64,000 nucleotides of DNA from Blastococcus sp. TML/M2B (GCF_016612865.1 NZ_JAENZZ010000002.1:1054001-1118000), one strand, 5' to 3'. Numbered from the stretch's first letter, positions 34,687-44,287 are shown. Translations and numbers: made by a program. The notes: generated from the sequence alone by a model not told the origin.

Positions 34687-35661
34687 ATGACCGCTCCGCA
34701 CGATCCCGACGCCGGCCAGGCCCGCCCTGGCCGGCGTCGGTCGTCGTCCCGGCGGTGGCTGCGGGCGACGGCCGCCGTCCTGCTGCTGGTGCTCCTCGCC
34801 GCCGGCGTCGACGTCGCCGTCCTCTCCGCCCGGATGGGTGCGGTCGAGGTCGACCTCACCGCCGACGACCGGGACGGCAGCACGTGGGTGCTGCTCGGGC
34901 TCGACTCCCGCGCGGCCCTGCCCCGCGGCGCGGACGCCGCCGCCTTCGGGACGACCGAGGAGGTGCCCGGCAGCCGGGCCGACGTCGTGCTCGTGGTGCA
35001 CCGCTCCGACGCCGGCACCCGGGTGCTGTCGGTCCCCCGCGACCTGCTGGTCACCGGCGGGGGGCAGAGCGGGCGGCTAGCGCTCACCTGGCTCCGCGGG
35101 CCCGGGGCCACCGTCGCCGCCCTGTGCGGGCTCGGCATCCCCACCGACCACCTGGTCACCGTCGACCTCGCCGGGTTCACCGACCTGGTGGACGCCGTCG
35201 GCGGGGTGGAGGTGGACCTGCCCGGCCCCGTCCGCGATCCGCAGGCCGGCCTCCTGCTCCCCCGGGGCGGGGCGCAGGAGCTCGACGGTGCGACGGCGCT
35301 GGCCCTCGTCCGCTCCCGCCACCCGGAGACGCCGGCGGACGGCGGCGGCTGGGCCCCCTCCCCCGTCGACCCCGACGCGCGCGCGGCGACGGCGGCCGGG
35401 GTGCTGCGGGCGTTCGCGGACCGCGCGGCCGAGGCCCGCACCCGTCCGTGGCGGCTGCAGCGGGTCGCCTGGGCCGCCTCGGGCGCGGTGTCCCGGGACC
35501 CGGGCACCTCGCTGGCCGACCTCGCGTCCTTCGCCGGCACCGAGCTCGGCACGGCCGAGGTGCTGCCCGCCGGCCCGCCGGTCGAGGGCGCCCTCCTGCG
35601 CCTGCCCACGCCCGCCACCGCGGCCGCCGTCGCCGCGGCGGGGCTGAGCTGCGGCGGCTGA
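34687..35661 (+). CDS. LytR-CpsA-Psr (LCP) family protein
   Basis: A 324-aa membrane-anchored protein. A cytoplasmic Arg-rich start and one membrane helix (about residues 25-47) are followed by the extracellular LCP domain. Recognisable motifs: LLGLDSRA, the arginine-aspartate element SRADVVLVVH, SVPRDLLV, and GAQELDGATALALVRSRHPE (in parts ELDGATALALVRSRH). LCP enzymes transfer glycopolymers such as teichoic acids or arabinogalactan-like polymers from a lipid carrier to peptidoglycan. It is only two bases downstream of the LAxTG protein gene, so the pair is likely one transcript. Confidence 0.9.
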   Translation: MTAPHDPDAGQARPGRRRSSSRRWLRATAAVLLLVLLAAGVDVAVLSARMGAVEVDLTADDRDGSTWVLLGLDSRAALPRGADAAAFGTTEEVPGSRADVVLVVHRSDAGTRVLSVPRDLLVTGGGQSGRLALTWLRGPGATVAALCGLGIPTDHLVTVDLAGFTDLVDAVGGVEVDLPGPVRDPQAGLLLPRGGAQELDGATALALVRSRHPETPADGGGWAPSPVDPDARAATAAGVLRAFADRAAEARTRPWRLQRVAWAASGAVSRDPGTSLADLASFAGTELGTAEVLPAGPPVEGALLRLPTPATAAAVAAAGLSCGG

Positions 35662-35773
35662 ACGCGCCACGCGCGACCGCCCTGGCCGGTCACCGCGGAC
35701 ACCGCCTGGCATCATGAGCGGGTCAGCGACCTGCGCGCTGATCACGGACACAGCAGCGTCGCGAGGAGAGCAC

Positions 35774-36101
35774 GTGAGCGAGCAGACGCACCGGGACCGG
35801 ATCGCGATCGACGACCCGGCCACCGAGCGGGTCAACCAGCCCGGTCGTGAAGAGGGCGTGGTCCGCGCGGGTGCGCACCCCGTCGAGCACGAGGAGCCGG
35901 CCGACTGGGGCTGGCACGGGCAGACCGGCCGCAAGGGCCGGATCGGCGCCTGGATCGCCGTGCTCGTGACCCTGAGCTACCTCGTCGGCAACCACGAGGG
36001 CCGCGTCGAGGACCTGTGTGGTGCTGGGCACCGCGCTCCTGCTCATCGTGATCCTGGTCTGGGACATCTTCCGCAGGAAGAACGCCTGGCGCAGCCGCTG
36101 A
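35774..36101 (+). CDS. DUF2631 small membrane protein, with an apparent 1-base frameshift
   Basis: The GTG start at 35774 opens a protein with the family elements EPADWGWHG, a first membrane helix (IGAWIAVLVTLSYLVG) and GNHEGRVEDL. After VEDL the frame changes. In the +1 frame the expected second helix follows (VVLGTALLLIVILVWDIF) and ends at a TGA at 36099-36101. The interval is 3n+1 bases long, so one extra base near 36015-36020 explains the break. DUF2631 is an actinobacterial family of unknown function, about 90-105 aa. Confidence 0.75.
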
Positions 36102-36120
36102 CCCGCAGCCCGAACGCACG

Positions 36121-36155
36121 CGAGGGCCGGTTCCCGCACGGGGAGCCGGCCCTCG
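36121..36155. terminator. Bidirectional terminator between DUF2631 and VIT genes
   Basis: Inverted repeat CGAGGGCCGG / CCGGCCCTCG with inner pairing CCC/GGG, between two convergent genes, about 20 bases from one stop and 11 bases from the other. It can act on both strands. Confidence 0.65.
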
Positions 36156-36165
36156 TCGCGTCCGG

Positions 36166-36886
36166 TCAGGCGACCGCGACGCCGATCGCCGAGCCGATCA
36201 GGTAGGTGATCCCGGCGGCGGCCGCGCCGAAAAGCAGCTGCCGGGCGCCGGCGTACCACCACGGCCGCGGGGTGAAGGTCGAGGAGAGCGCCCCGGCCAC
36301 CACCAGCCCGAGGCCACCGCAGAGCAGGGCCGGCCACAGCACCGCGGCACCGAACAGGTACGGCAGCAGCGGGATCAGCGCGCCGACGCCGAAGGTGACG
36401 AACGAGGAGACCGCCGCGGTCGTCGGCGACGGCTTGTCGCCCGGGCTGAGCCCGAGCTCGGCGACGACGTGCAGCCGCAGCGCCGTCTCCGGGTCGCGGG
36501 AGAGCTGGACGGCGACCTCGGGAGGCGAGGTCCTGGTCGACGCCCCGCACGCGCAGCATCTCGACCAGCTCGCGCAGCTCCCCGTCGGGGTTGCGCTCGA
36601 GCTCCCGCCGCTCCTTCTCGACCTCGAGGTCGAGCTGCTCGTTCTGCGTCTTCACCGAGGTGTACTCGCCGAGCGCCATCGAGATCGCGCCGGCGACGAG
36701 GCTGGCCACGCCGGCCAGGACGACCGCCCGGGGGGCCGCGCCCCCGCCGCCGACGCCGGCGACGAGCGCGGTGTTGGTGACCAGCCCGTCCATGGCGCCG
36801 AAGACCGCGGCGCGCAGCCAGCCGCCGGAGACGTCGGAGTGCGAGTGCTCGTGCGCCTCGGCGTCCGGGGCCGCGTCGGTGGTCAC
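36166..36886 (-). CDS. VIT/CCC1-type metal transporter, with an apparent 1-base frameshift
   Basis: The gene starts with a GTG at 36884-36886 that overlaps the rlmN stop. Residues 18-45 give the family motif [20 protein letters not shown], and later [16 protein letters not shown]. The frame changes after VDQDLAS; the other frame continues [17 protein letters not shown], then three membrane segments ([17 protein letters not shown], and so on) and ends [10 protein letters not shown] at 36166. Removing one C near 36524 restores a protein of about 239 aa. Family members export Fe(II) or Mn(II) or move it into vacuoles in plants and fungi; the bacterial substrate is not known here. Confidence 0.8.
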
Positions 36887-38067
36887 TCGTCGCCCTCGGC
36901 GCCGAGCTCCACGGGCGGCTCGACCGGCTCCGCCGAAGGGGTGGGCAGCGCGACGCTGGGGACGCCGTCCACCTGGTCGGCGGCGGCGAGCTGGCCGCAG
37001 GCGCCGTCGATGTCCTGGCCGCGGGTGTCGCGCACCGTCGTCGGCACCCCCGCGGCGCGCAGCCGGGCGACGAACTCCCGCTGGGCGGGCAGCGGGCTGG
37101 CGTCCCACTTGCTGCCCGGGGTCGGGTTGAGCGGGATCAGGTTGACGTGCGCGAGCCGGCCGGCCAGCAGCTTCCCGAGCAGGTCGGCGCGGAAGGGCTG
37201 GTCGTTGACGTCGCGGATGAGCGCGTACTCCACCGAGTAGCGGCGGCCGGTCTTCCGCGCGTAGGCGTCGGCGGCCTCCACCACCTCGCCGACCTTCCAC
37301 CGGGTGTTGATCGGCACGAGGCCGTCGCGCAGCTCGTCGTCCGGGGCGTGCAGGCTGACCGCGAGGGTGACGTTGAGCCCCTCGTCGGTGAGCCGCCGGA
37401 TCGCCGGCACCAGGCCGACGGTGGAGACGGTGACCGAGCGCTGCGCCAGGCCCAGCCCGTGCGGTGCGGGGGTGAGCAGCGCGTCGAGGGTCTTGCGGAC
37501 GCGGGGGTAGTTGGCGAGCGGCTCGCCCATGCCCATGAACACCACGTTGGACAGCCGGCCCGGGCCGCCGGCGAGCTCGCCGTTCGCCATCGCGGCGGCC
37601 GCCGCCACCGCCTGGCCGATGATCTCGGCGGCCGACAGGTTGCGGGTGAGGCCCTGCTGTCCGGTGGCGCAGAACGGGCAGGCCATGCCGCAGCCGGCCT
37701 GGCTGGAGATGCAGACGGTGGCCCGGCCCGGGTAGCGCATGAGCACGCTCTCCACGAGCGCGCCGTCGTGCAGCCGCCACAGGGTCTTGCGGGTGCGCCC
37801 GTCGTCGGCGGTCTGGTGCCGGACGACGGTCAGCAGCCCCGGCAGCAGCGCCTCGGTCAGCGACTCGCGCACCGCGGCGGGCAGGTCGGTCATCTGCTCC
37901 GGGTCGGTGACGCCGCGGTAGAAGTGCCGGGCCAGCTGGTCGGCGCGGAACGCCGGCTGCCCGAGCTCGGCGACGGCGGCCCGGGCCTCGTCGCGGGTGA
38001 GGTCGGCGAGGTGGCGCGGCGGCTTGCCGCGGCGCGGGGCGTCGAAGACGAGGGGCAGGGCAGTCAT
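36883..38067 (-). CDS. rlmN: Dual-specificity 23S rRNA/tRNA adenine-C2 methyltransferase
   Basis: RlmN (394 aa) is a radical-SAM enzyme that methylates C2 of A2503 in 23S rRNA and A37 in some tRNAs. The cluster motif CGMACPFC gives cysteines 126, 130 and 133. [13 protein letters not shown] and STVGLVPAI follow, and [14 protein letters not shown] near the C-terminus contains the methylatable Cys. It has a 30-residue acidic/Pro C-terminal tail. In mycobacteria it is near cdsA; here seven other genes separate them. Confidence 0.95.
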   Translation of the reverse strand: MTALPLVFDAPRRGKPPRHLADLTRDEARAAVAELGQPAFRADQLARHFYRGVTDPEQMTDLPAAVRESLTEALLPGLLTVVRHQTADDGRTRKTLWRLHDGALVESVLMRYPGRATVCISSQAGCGMACPFCATGQQGLTRNLSAAEIIGQAVAAAAAMANGELAGGPGRLSNVVFMGMGEPLANYPRVRKTLDALLTPAPHGLGLAQRSVTVSTVGLVPAIRRLTDEGLNVTLAVSLHAPDDELRDGLVPINTRWKVGEVVEAADAYARKTGRRYSVEYALIRDVNDQPFRADLLGKLLAGRLAHVNLIPLNPTPGSKWDASPLPAQREFVARLRAAGVPTTVRDTRGQDIDGACGQLAAADQVDGVPSVALPTPSAEPVEPPVELGAEGDE

Positions 38068-38158
38068 AACCGGTCCATGGTCCCACTCCACCTCGCGTGC
38101 AGACCGTGCGGAGACCGAACTCACCCCCGTCGGGTCGGCACCTGGCAGGGTTGCGGGC

Positions 38159-38926
38159 ATGAGCCGGCTCGCGGACGTCGACCTGACCGCCTCCCTCGGC
38201 AAGGAGGAGGCCAAGGCGCAGCTGGCGGCGGCGCAGCACCGGCTGACCCACCTGCGGCTGCTGCTGGGCGGCCAGCTCGGCTCCGGCGAGCTCGGGCCGC
38301 CGCTGCTGGTGCTGTTCGAGGGCTGGGACGCCTCGGGCAAGGGCGGGGCGATCAAGCGGCTGGTCGAGCCGCTTGATCCCCGGCACGCGCGGGTCGCGCA
38401 GTTCTCCGCACCGAGCTCCCACGAGAAGCGGCACCACTTCCTCTGGCGGTTCTGGCCGGCGCTGCCCGGCTGGGGCGGGATGGCCGTGCTGGACCGCACC
38501 TGGTACGGCCGCGTGCTGGTGGAGCGGGTGGAGGGCCTCGCGTCCGAGGAGGCGTGGCGCCGCGCCTACGGGGAGATCGTCGACCTGGAGACCACGCTCG
38601 CCGCCGAGGGCACCGTGCTGGTCAAGTTCTGGATGCACGTCTCGCCCGAGGAGCAGCTGCGCCGCTTCGAGTCGCGGCAGGCCGATCCGCACAAGGCGTG
38701 GAAGCTGACCGACGAGGACTGGCGGAACCGCGGGAAGCGGGCCGAGTACGAGGCCGCCGTCGAGGAGATGCTCGAGCGCACCGACACGCCGGCCGCGCCG
38801 TGGCACGTGGTCGCCGGGGAGGACAAGCGCTGGGCCCGTGTCGACGTCGTCCGCACCGTGTGCGCGGCGGTCGAGGACGCGCTCGCCGCCCGCGGCATCG
38901 ACACCGGGCTGCCGCCACGGCGATGA
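38159..38926 (+). CDS. ppk2: Polyphosphate kinase 2 family protein
   Basis: A 255-aa protein that starts MSRLADVDL. Walker A is GWDASGKGG (55-63) and the Walker B / lid region is [15 protein letters not shown] (from 110, Asp112). [15 protein letters not shown] and [13 protein letters not shown] follow, as in class I-II PPK2 enzymes. They use polyphosphate to phosphorylate nucleoside di- or monophosphates. The substrate class cannot be determined with certainty. It is transcribed divergently from rlmN over 91 bases. Confidence 0.92.
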   Translation: MSRLADVDLTASLGKEEAKAQLAAAQHRLTHLRLLLGGQLGSGELGPPLLVLFEGWDASGKGGAIKRLVEPLDPRHARVAQFSAPSSHEKRHHFLWRFWPALPGWGGMAVLDRTWYGRVLVERVEGLASEEAWRRAYGEIVDLETTLAAEGTVLVKFWMHVSPEEQLRRFESRQADPHKAWKLTDEDWRNRGKRAEYEAAVEEMLERTDTPAAPWHVVAGEDKRWARVDVVRTVCAAVEDALAARGIDTGLPPRR

Positions 38927-38962
38927 GCCCGGCGCCCGGCCCGGCCGCGCGAGCGGCTCGGG

Positions 38963-39604
38963 TCAGCCGATCCGCGCGTGCTGGCGCACCCAGGCGTGCA
39001 TCGCGATGCCGGCGGCGACCCCGACGTTGATCGAGCGGGTCGAGCCGAACTGGGCGATCGAGACGGTCAGGTCGGCGCCGGCCCGCGCCTCCTCGGTGAG
39101 CCCGGGGCCCTCCTGCCCGAACAGCAGCAGGCAGCGCTCGGGCAGCACCGCGGTCTCCAGGGGCACCGCGCCCGGGTGGTTGTCGACGGCGACCACCGTC
39201 AGCTGCCGCGCCGCGGCGAAGGCGAGCAGCTCGCCGACGTCGGTGTGGTGCCGCAGGTGCTGGTACCGGTCGGTGACCATCGCGCCCCGCCGGTTCCACC
39301 GGCGCCGGCCCACGACGTGCACCTCCTCGGCGAGGAACGCGTTGGCGGTCCGCACCACCGTGCCGATGTTCGCGTCGTGGCCGAAGTTCTCGATCGCCAC
39401 CGAGAACCCGTGCCGGCGACGGTCCAGGTCGGCGACGATCGCCTCGACCGTCCAGTAGCGGTACCGGTCGACGACGTTGCGCCGGTCGCCGGCGGCCAGC
39501 AGCTCCGCGTCGTAGCGCGGGTCCTGCGGCCACGGGCCCTCCCACGGGCCGACGCCGACCGTCGTCCCCCAGTCGGTGGGGCCGGGCAGCTCGTCGTCGG
39601 GCAC
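38963..39604 (-). CDS. TrmH/SpoU family RNA 2'-O-ribose methyltransferase
   Basis: A 213-aa SPOUT-fold methyltransferase with the three family motifs: NFGHDANIGTVVRTANAF (in the first third), LLLFGQEGPGLTEEA, and STRSINVGVAAGIAMHAW at the C-terminus. The target nucleotide (tRNA or rRNA) is not evident. Two genes with unrelated functions flank it; it shares a short gap with the divergent DUF952-GNAT gene. Confidence 0.88.
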   Translation of the reverse strand: MPDDELPGPTDWGTTVGVGPWEGPWPQDPRYDAELLAAGDRRNVVDRYRYWTVEAIVADLDRRRHGFSVAIENFGHDANIGTVVRTANAFLAEEVHVVGRRRWNRRGAMVTDRYQHLRHHTDVGELLAFAAARQLTVVAVDNHPGAVPLETAVLPERCLLLFGQEGPGLTEEARAGADLTVSIAQFGSTRSINVGVAAGIAMHAWVRQHARIG

Positions 39605-39621
39605 CCAGGGAGGATCGCAGG

Positions 39622-40734
39622 GTGGCTGCCGACGTCCTCCTGCACCTCATCGAGCCGGCCGCATGGCGGGCCGCGCTGACCGACGGCGCGGTGCGCCCGC
39701 CGTCGCTCGCCTCGGTCGGCTTCGTCCACCTGTCGACGCCGGAGCAGGTGCACCTGCCGGCGCGGGCGCTCTTCCCGGGCCGCCGCGACCTGGTGCTCCT
39801 CGTGGTCGACCCGGCGCGGCTGACCGACCCGGTGCGGTTCGAACCCGGCCGCCCCGAGGACCCCGCGGGCATGCTCTTCCCGCACCTGCACGGGCCGCTG
39901 CCGACCCGCGCGGTCGTCGCCGTCGTCCCGTACCGGCCGCCGGTGCCGCCGGTTCTCCCCTCCCCCGACGACGCGCTGGGGCGCGCCCTGGCCCACTACA
40001 CCTCGCTGCCGGTGCGCCGCGCCGTCGGCGTGGGCGACGTACCCGGGGGCGTCGCCGTCCTCGATCCGGACGTGGTCGCCTCCTACGACAACAACAGGCT
40101 GGTGCTCACCTCGCCGGTCGACGCCGCGGAGGTGGAGGCCGCCGCCGAGGACGTGGGCGGCAACGCCGGCTGGCCGCACCGGGCGGCCTACCTCGCCTGG
40201 CCGGGGGCGGAGCCGGTGGCGCTCCAGCTGGGCCGCCGCGGCTGGGCCGTCGAGGACCTGGTGCTCATGGGCCGCTCCCCCGCCGACCCGCCGCGGGCGG
40301 CGACCGACCGGGTGACGGTGGTGACGACGGAGGAGCTCCGCGACCTCCGGGACCGGTCCTGGCGCCGTGACCTGGCCGGCACGGTCGACCGGCTGGACGC
40401 CGTCGTCGAGCAGCTGCTCCGGCGTGAGCTGCTCAACGACCCGGTCCTCGCGGTGACCGACCTGGCCGTGCACGAGGACGGCCGGGTCGTCGCCGCGGCC
40501 CAGCTGCGGGTGGACGGCGCGACCGCCGCGCTGGAGTCGGTCATGACCGACCCGGAGGCGCGCGGCCGGGGGCACGCCGACGCGCTGCTCGCCCGGGCCC
40601 TGGAGCTGGCCGGCGCCGCCGGTTGCGACCTGGTGGTGCTCGAGGCGACCGCCGACGACTGGCCGAGGAGGTGGTACGCCCGCCGTGGCTTCGCCGAGCT
40701 GGGCCGCACCTGGTCGGTCAGCCGCAGCGCCTGA
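39622..40734 (+). CDS. DUF952-GNAT fusion protein
   Basis: A 370-aa protein in two parts. Residues about 3-105 match DUF952 (HLIEPAAWRAALTDGAV, FVHLSTPEQV, LFPHLHGPLPTRAVVAV), a small domain related to glutathione-S-transferase-like or ADP-ribosyl folds with no assigned role. Residues about 115-370 form a GNAT acetyltransferase with the acetyl-CoA site SVMTDPEARGRGHADALL and C-terminal WYARRGFAELGRTW. It starts with GTG. The two domains are usually found in separate proteins, so this is an unusual fusion whose substrate is unknown. Confidence 0.82.
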   Translation: MAADVLLHLIEPAAWRAALTDGAVRPPSLASVGFVHLSTPEQVHLPARALFPGRRDLVLLVVDPARLTDPVRFEPGRPEDPAGMLFPHLHGPLPTRAVVAVVPYRPPVPPVLPSPDDALGRALAHYTSLPVRRAVGVGDVPGGVAVLDPDVVASYDNNRLVLTSPVDAAEVEAAAEDVGGNAGWPHRAAYLAWPGAEPVALQLGRRGWAVEDLVLMGRSPADPPRAATDRVTVVTTEELRDLRDRSWRRDLAGTVDRLDAVVEQLLRRELLNDPVLAVTDLAVHEDGRVVAAAQLRVDGATAALESVMTDPEARGRGHADALLARALELAGAAGCDLVVLEATADDWPRRWYARRGFAELGRTWSVSRSA

Positions 40735-40738
40735 GGCG

Positions 40739-41857
40739 TCAGACGGGGGCGAGCGCCGAGAGCAGCAAATAGGCGACGGCCGCCGAGGGCAGCAGCGAGT
40801 CCAGCCGGTCCATGATCCCGCCGTGCCCGGGCAGCAGGTTGCCCATGTCCTTGATGCCGAGGTCGCGCTTGATCAGCGACTCGCCGAGGTCGCCGATCGT
40901 GGCGGTGAGCGCCAGCGCCACGCCGAAGAGCACGCCACCCCACCACGGCTCGTGGAAGGTGAAGGTGAACAGGCAGACGCCGATGGCCACGCAGGCCAGC
41001 ACCGAGCCGGCCAGGCCCTCCCACGACTTCTTCGGGCTGATCGAGGGCGCCATCGGGTGCTTGCCGAAGAGCACCCCGGCCGCGTAGCCGCCGACGTCGC
41101 TGCAGACCACGGTGGCGATGAAGGCGAGCACCCGGGCCACGCCGTCGTCGGGAACGGCGAGCAGGACGGCGAAACCGGCCAGCAGCGGCACGTAGAGGGC
41201 CACCAGGACGCCGGCCGAGGCGTCCCGCAGGTAGCCCGCCGGGCCGTCGGCGAGCCGCCAGAACAGCACCGCGAGCACGGTGACGAAGAAGCCGGTGACC
41301 AGGCCGGTCGTCCCGCGGGTCCAGGCGAGGACCAGCATGGCCGGCACGCCGACGAGCAGCGGCACCAGCGGCGCGCGGAACTCGCCCGCGCGCATCGCCC
41401 GGGTCAGCTCGACGACACCCACGAGCATCGCCGCGATGACCAGGCCCACGAAGGCCGGCCGCCAGATCAGCAGTGAGCCCAGCACCAGGCCGGCCAGCCC
41501 GAGACCGACGCCGATCGCGGCACCGAGGTCGCGCCCGGCGCGGCCGTGGCCGGTCACCGGCTTCTCCGTCTCGGGCAGCTCGTCCACCGGCGGTTCCGCA
41601 TCCGCGGGCGGCTCCGCGACGGGGGTGCCGTCGGCAGCCGTCGCGGGGACCTCGACCGCGGGGACCTCGACGGTCGCCTCGGGGACGGGCTCCACGGGCC
41701 GGGAGGCCAGCGGCGGCAGCGGCGGGACCGACCGCGACCGGGAGACCGGACCGGTGTCGCCGTCGGACCTCCCGGAGGCGGGGCGGGCGCCCGCCGGCGG
41801 GAACGGCGTGGCCCCCGGGCGCAGCGCGCCCGGGCGGTCGGCGGAGGGGGGTGTCAT
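40739..41857 (-). CDS. cdsA: Phosphatidate cytidylyltransferase
   Basis: CdsA (372 aa) makes CDP-diacylglycerol from phosphatidic acid and CTP for phospholipid synthesis. Residues 1-105 are a Pro/Glu/Ala-rich extension, then about eight membrane helices. The signature is split over GGYAAGVLFGKHPMAPSISPKK, seen as GGYAAGVLFGKHPM and SISPKKSWEG, and KDMGNLLPGHGGIMDRLDS (LPGHGGIMDRLDS) at the C-terminus. It lies 21 bases downstream of frr. The long N-terminal part is common in actinobacterial CdsA and is probably cytoplasmic. Confidence 0.95.
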   Translation of the reverse strand: MTPPSADRPGALRPGATPFPPAGARPASGRSDGDTGPVSRSRSVPPLPPLASRPVEPVPEATVEVPAVEVPATAADGTPVAEPPADAEPPVDELPETEKPVTGHGRAGRDLGAAIGVGLGLAGLVLGSLLIWRPAFVGLVIAAMLVGVVELTRAMRAGEFRAPLVPLLVGVPAMLVLAWTRGTTGLVTGFFVTVLAVLFWRLADGPAGYLRDASAGVLVALYVPLLAGFAVLLAVPDDGVARVLAFIATVVCSDVGGYAAGVLFGKHPMAPSISPKKSWEGLAGSVLACVAIGVCLFTFTFHEPWWGGVLFGVALALTATIGDLGESLIKRDLGIKDMGNLLPGHGGIMDRLDSLLPSAAVAYLLLSALAPV

Positions 41858-41878
41858 GGGCGGTCGGCCGATCGGAGG

Positions 41879-42436
41879 TCAGACCTCGAGCAGCTCGGTC
41901 TCCTTGTTCTTCATCGCCTCGTCGACGTGCGCGACGTGCTGCTCGGTGAGGTTGTCCAGCTCCTTCTCCGCGCGGCGGACGTCGTCCTCACCGGCCTCGC
42001 CGTCCTTGGCGATGCGGTCGAGCTCGTCCTTCGCGCGGCGGCGGATGTTGCGGATCGCCACCTTCGCGTCCTCACCCTTGGCGCGCGCCTGCTTCACCAG
42101 GTCGCGGCGGCGCTCCTCGGTCAGCTGCGGGAAGACCACGCGCAGGATCTGGCCGTCGTTGGTGGGGTTGACGCCGAGGTCGCTGTCCCGGATGGCCCGC
42201 TCGATCGCGGTCAGCTGGCTCATGTCGTAGGGCTTGATGACCGCCATCCGCGCCTCGGGCACAGTGATCGAGGCCATCTGCGGCACCGGGGTGTAAGCGC
42301 CGTAGTAGTCCACCATGATCTTGCTGAACATGGACGGCGTGGCGCGGCCGGTGCGGACCGAGCCGAGGTCCTCCCGGGCGACCGACAGGGCCTTGTCCAT
42401 CCGCTCCTCGGCATCGAGCAGGGTGTCGTCGATCAC
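41879..42436 (-). CDS. frr: Ribosome recycling factor
   Basis: A 185-aa protein of normal length with the RRF signature [20 protein letters not shown] at the N-terminal helix and [27 protein letters not shown] splits post-termination ribosomes together with EF-G. The pyrH-frr-cdsA order is conserved in bacteria. A hairpin (42452-42474) lies in the 70-base gap to pyrH. The start is ATG at 42434-42436. Confidence 0.98.
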   Translation of the reverse strand: MIDDTLLDAEERMDKALSVAREDLGSVRTGRATPSMFSKIMVDYYGAYTPVPQMASITVPEARMAVIKPYDMSQLTAIERAIRDSDLGVNPTNDGQILRVVFPQLTEERRRDLVKQARAKGEDAKVAIRNIRRRAKDELDRIAKDGEAGEDDVRRAEKELDNLTEQHVAHVDEAMKNKETELLEV

Positions 42437-42451
42437 GGGTTGTCCCTCCTG

Positions 42452-42474
42452 CGACGGCCGGACCGCGGCCGTCG
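42452..42474 (-). terminator. Hairpin between pyrH and frr
   Basis: Perfect 8-bp inverted repeat (CGACGGCC / GGCCGTCG) with a seven-base loop in the pyrH-frr spacer. It could lower read-through or protect the upstream mRNA. Confidence 0.4.
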
Positions 42475-42506
42475 TCGTCCTCGTCTGTGCAGATCGTGCG
42501 CCGGGG

Positions 42507-43277
42507 TCAGGCCGGCTGGCTGATCAGCGTGCCGATCCTCTCACCTGCGGTCGCCCGGGCGATGTTGCCGTCGCGGAGCAGGTTGAACACCACGATGGGC
42601 ATCCGGTTCTCCATCGCCAGGCTGATCGCCGTGGCGTCGGCGACCTTGAGCTCGTCGGCCAGCACCGTGGCGTAGTCCAGGTCCTCGTACATGGTGGCCG
42701 CCGGGTTGATCCGGGGGTCGTCGTCGTACACGCCGTCGACACCGTTCTTGGCCATCAGCAGCACCTGGCAGCCGATCTCCATGGCGCGCTGGGCGGCGAC
42801 GGTGTCGGTGGAGAAGTACGGCATGCCCGCGCCGGCGCCGAAGATGACCAGCCGGCCCTTCTCCAGATGCCGCACCGCCTTGCGCGGGATGTAGGGCTCG
42901 GCGACCTGGCCCATGGTGATCGCCGTCTGCACGCGGGTCTCCAGGCCCACCTGCTCGCAGAACGCCTGCAGGGCGAGCGCGTTCATGACCGTGCCGAGCA
43001 TGCCCATGTAGTCGGCGTGCCGGCGGTCCATGCCGGCCTGGGCGAGCTCCGCGCCGCGGAAGAAGTTGCCGCCACCGACGACGACGGCGACCTGCGTGCC
43101 CTTGTGGACGACCTCGGCCAGCTGCTCGGCGATGCTGTGCACGATGCCGGAGTCGATCCCGACCTTGCCGCCCCCGAACGCCTCGCCGGAGAGCTTGAGC
43201 AGCACGCGCTGGTAGCCGGTGCCGTCGGCGGGCTGGAACGCGGTGGGCGCGGACAGCGGTGCGGTCGTCTCGGTCAA
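42507..43277 (-). CDS. pyrH: Uridylate kinase
   Basis: PyrH (256 aa) phosphorylates UMP with ATP in pyrimidine synthesis. The family motifs are [46 protein letters not shown], and [14 protein letters not shown]. The N-terminal 20 residues, low in conservation, are typical in actinobacteria. It is the first gene of pyrH-frr-cdsA, and follows the terminator of tsf. Confidence 0.97.
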   Translation of the reverse strand: MTETTAPLSAPTAFQPADGTGYQRVLLKLSGEAFGGGKVGIDSGIVHSIAEQLAEVVHKGTQVAVVVGGGNFFRGAELAQAGMDRRHADYMGMLGTVMNALALQAFCEQVGLETRVQTAITMGQVAEPYIPRKAVRHLEKGRLVIFGAGAGMPYFSTDTVAAQRAMEIGCQVLLMAKNGVDGVYDDDPRINPAATMYEDLDYATVLADELKVADATAISLAMENRMPIVVFNLLRDGNIARATAGERIGTLISQPA

Positions 43278-43327
43278 CGCGTCATCCCTCGTTCGACGTC
43301 AGTGGGGTTGATCCTGCCGCACAGACG

Positions 43328-43361
43328 TTCGGCCCCGCTCCCGGAGAGGAGCGGGGCCGAA
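43328..43361 (-). terminator. Terminator hairpin after tsf
   Basis: Perfect 14-bp inverted repeat (TTCGGCCCCGCTCC / GGAGCGGGGCCGAA) with a six-base loop, 22 bases beyond the tsf stop and upstream of pyrH. It marks the end of the rpsB-tsf transcript. No U-run follows. Confidence 0.75.
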
Positions 43362-43383
43362 TGCCCGTGCGCGGGTGCTCGGC

Positions 43384-44199
43384 TCAGGCCTGGCCGACCT
43401 CGAAGCGCGCGAAGCGCTCCACGGTCATACCGGCCTCGTCGACGATCTGCTTGACCGTGCGCTTGGGCTCGGTGATCGACGGCTGCTCGAGCAGGACGAA
43501 GTCCTTGTAGTAGGCGTTGACCCGACCCTCGACGATCTTGGTGATCGCCTGCTCGGGCTTGCCCTCCTCCTTCGCCGTCTGCTCGGCGACGCGGCGCTCG
43601 GTCTCCACCGCCTCGGCCGGGACCTCCTCGCGGGTGAGGTAGCGCGGGCGCGCGGCGGCGATGTGCATCGCCAGGCTGCGGGCCGCGTCCTCGCTGCCAC
43701 CGCTGTACTGCACGGCGACACCGATGGCCGGGGGCAGGTCGGTGGCCCGCTTGTGCAGGTAGGTGGCGGTGGTGCCCTCGAAGATGGCGAAGCGGCTCAG
43801 CACCAGCTTCTCGCCGATGCGGGCGGACTCGCCCTCGACCAGCGCGGCGACCGTCTGGCCCTCGACGTCGCTGCCCAGCAGGGCCTCGGCGTCGGCGGCC
43901 TTGTTCGCCAGGCCGATCTCGAGCAGGCGCTCGGCGAGCTTGATGAAGTCGGCGTTCTTGGCGACGAAGTCGGTCTCGCAGTCGAGCTCGAGCAGGGCGC
44001 CGTCCTTGCTGACGACGATGCCGTTGGTCGTCGAGCGCTCGAGGCGCTTGCCGACGTCCTTGGCGCCCTTGACGCGCAGGAACTCGACGGCCTTGTCGTA
44101 GTCGCCGTCGGCCTCGGTCAGGGCCTTCTTGCAGTCCATCATGCCGGCGCCGGTGGCGTCGCGGAGACGCTTGACGTCGGCCGCAGTGAAGTCAGCCAT
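43384..44199 (-). CDS. tsf: Translation elongation factor Ts
   Basis: EF-Ts (271 aa) recycles EF-Tu by exchanging GDP. From ATG 44197-44199 the UBA-like N-terminus reads [20 protein letters not shown], followed by [13 protein letters not shown] and the core [11 protein letters not shown]. It lies 88 bases after rpsB, separated by a hairpin. A strong terminator follows. Length matches actinobacterial EF-Ts. Confidence 0.98.
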   Translation of the reverse strand: MADFTAADVKRLRDATGAGMMDCKKALTEADGDYDKAVEFLRVKGAKDVGKRLERSTTNGIVVSKDGALLELDCETDFVAKNADFIKLAERLLEIGLANKAADAEALLGSDVEGQTVAALVEGESARIGEKLVLSRFAIFEGTTATYLHKRATDLPPAIGVAVQYSGGSEDAARSLAMHIAAARPRYLTREEVPAEAVETERRVAEQTAKEEGKPEQAITKIVEGRVNAYYKDFVLLEQPSITEPKRTVKQIVDEAGMTVERFARFEVGQA

Positions 44200-44251
44200 G
44201 TCTTTTCCTCTGTGGTCTGTCGGTGCTGCGGGGGTGGAGCGGGCGCGCCGC

Positions 44252-44281
44252 GGCGCCGTCCCCGGTGTCGGGGACGGCGCC
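44252..44281 (-). terminator. Hairpin between rpsB and tsf
   Basis: Perfect 12-bp inverted repeat (GGCGCCGTCCCC / GGGGACGGCGCC) with a six-base loop, six bases after the rpsB stop. In bacteria an inefficient terminator between rpsB and tsf tunes their ratio, and this hairpin may do the same. Confidence 0.6.
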
Positions 44282-44287
44282 GGGTGA

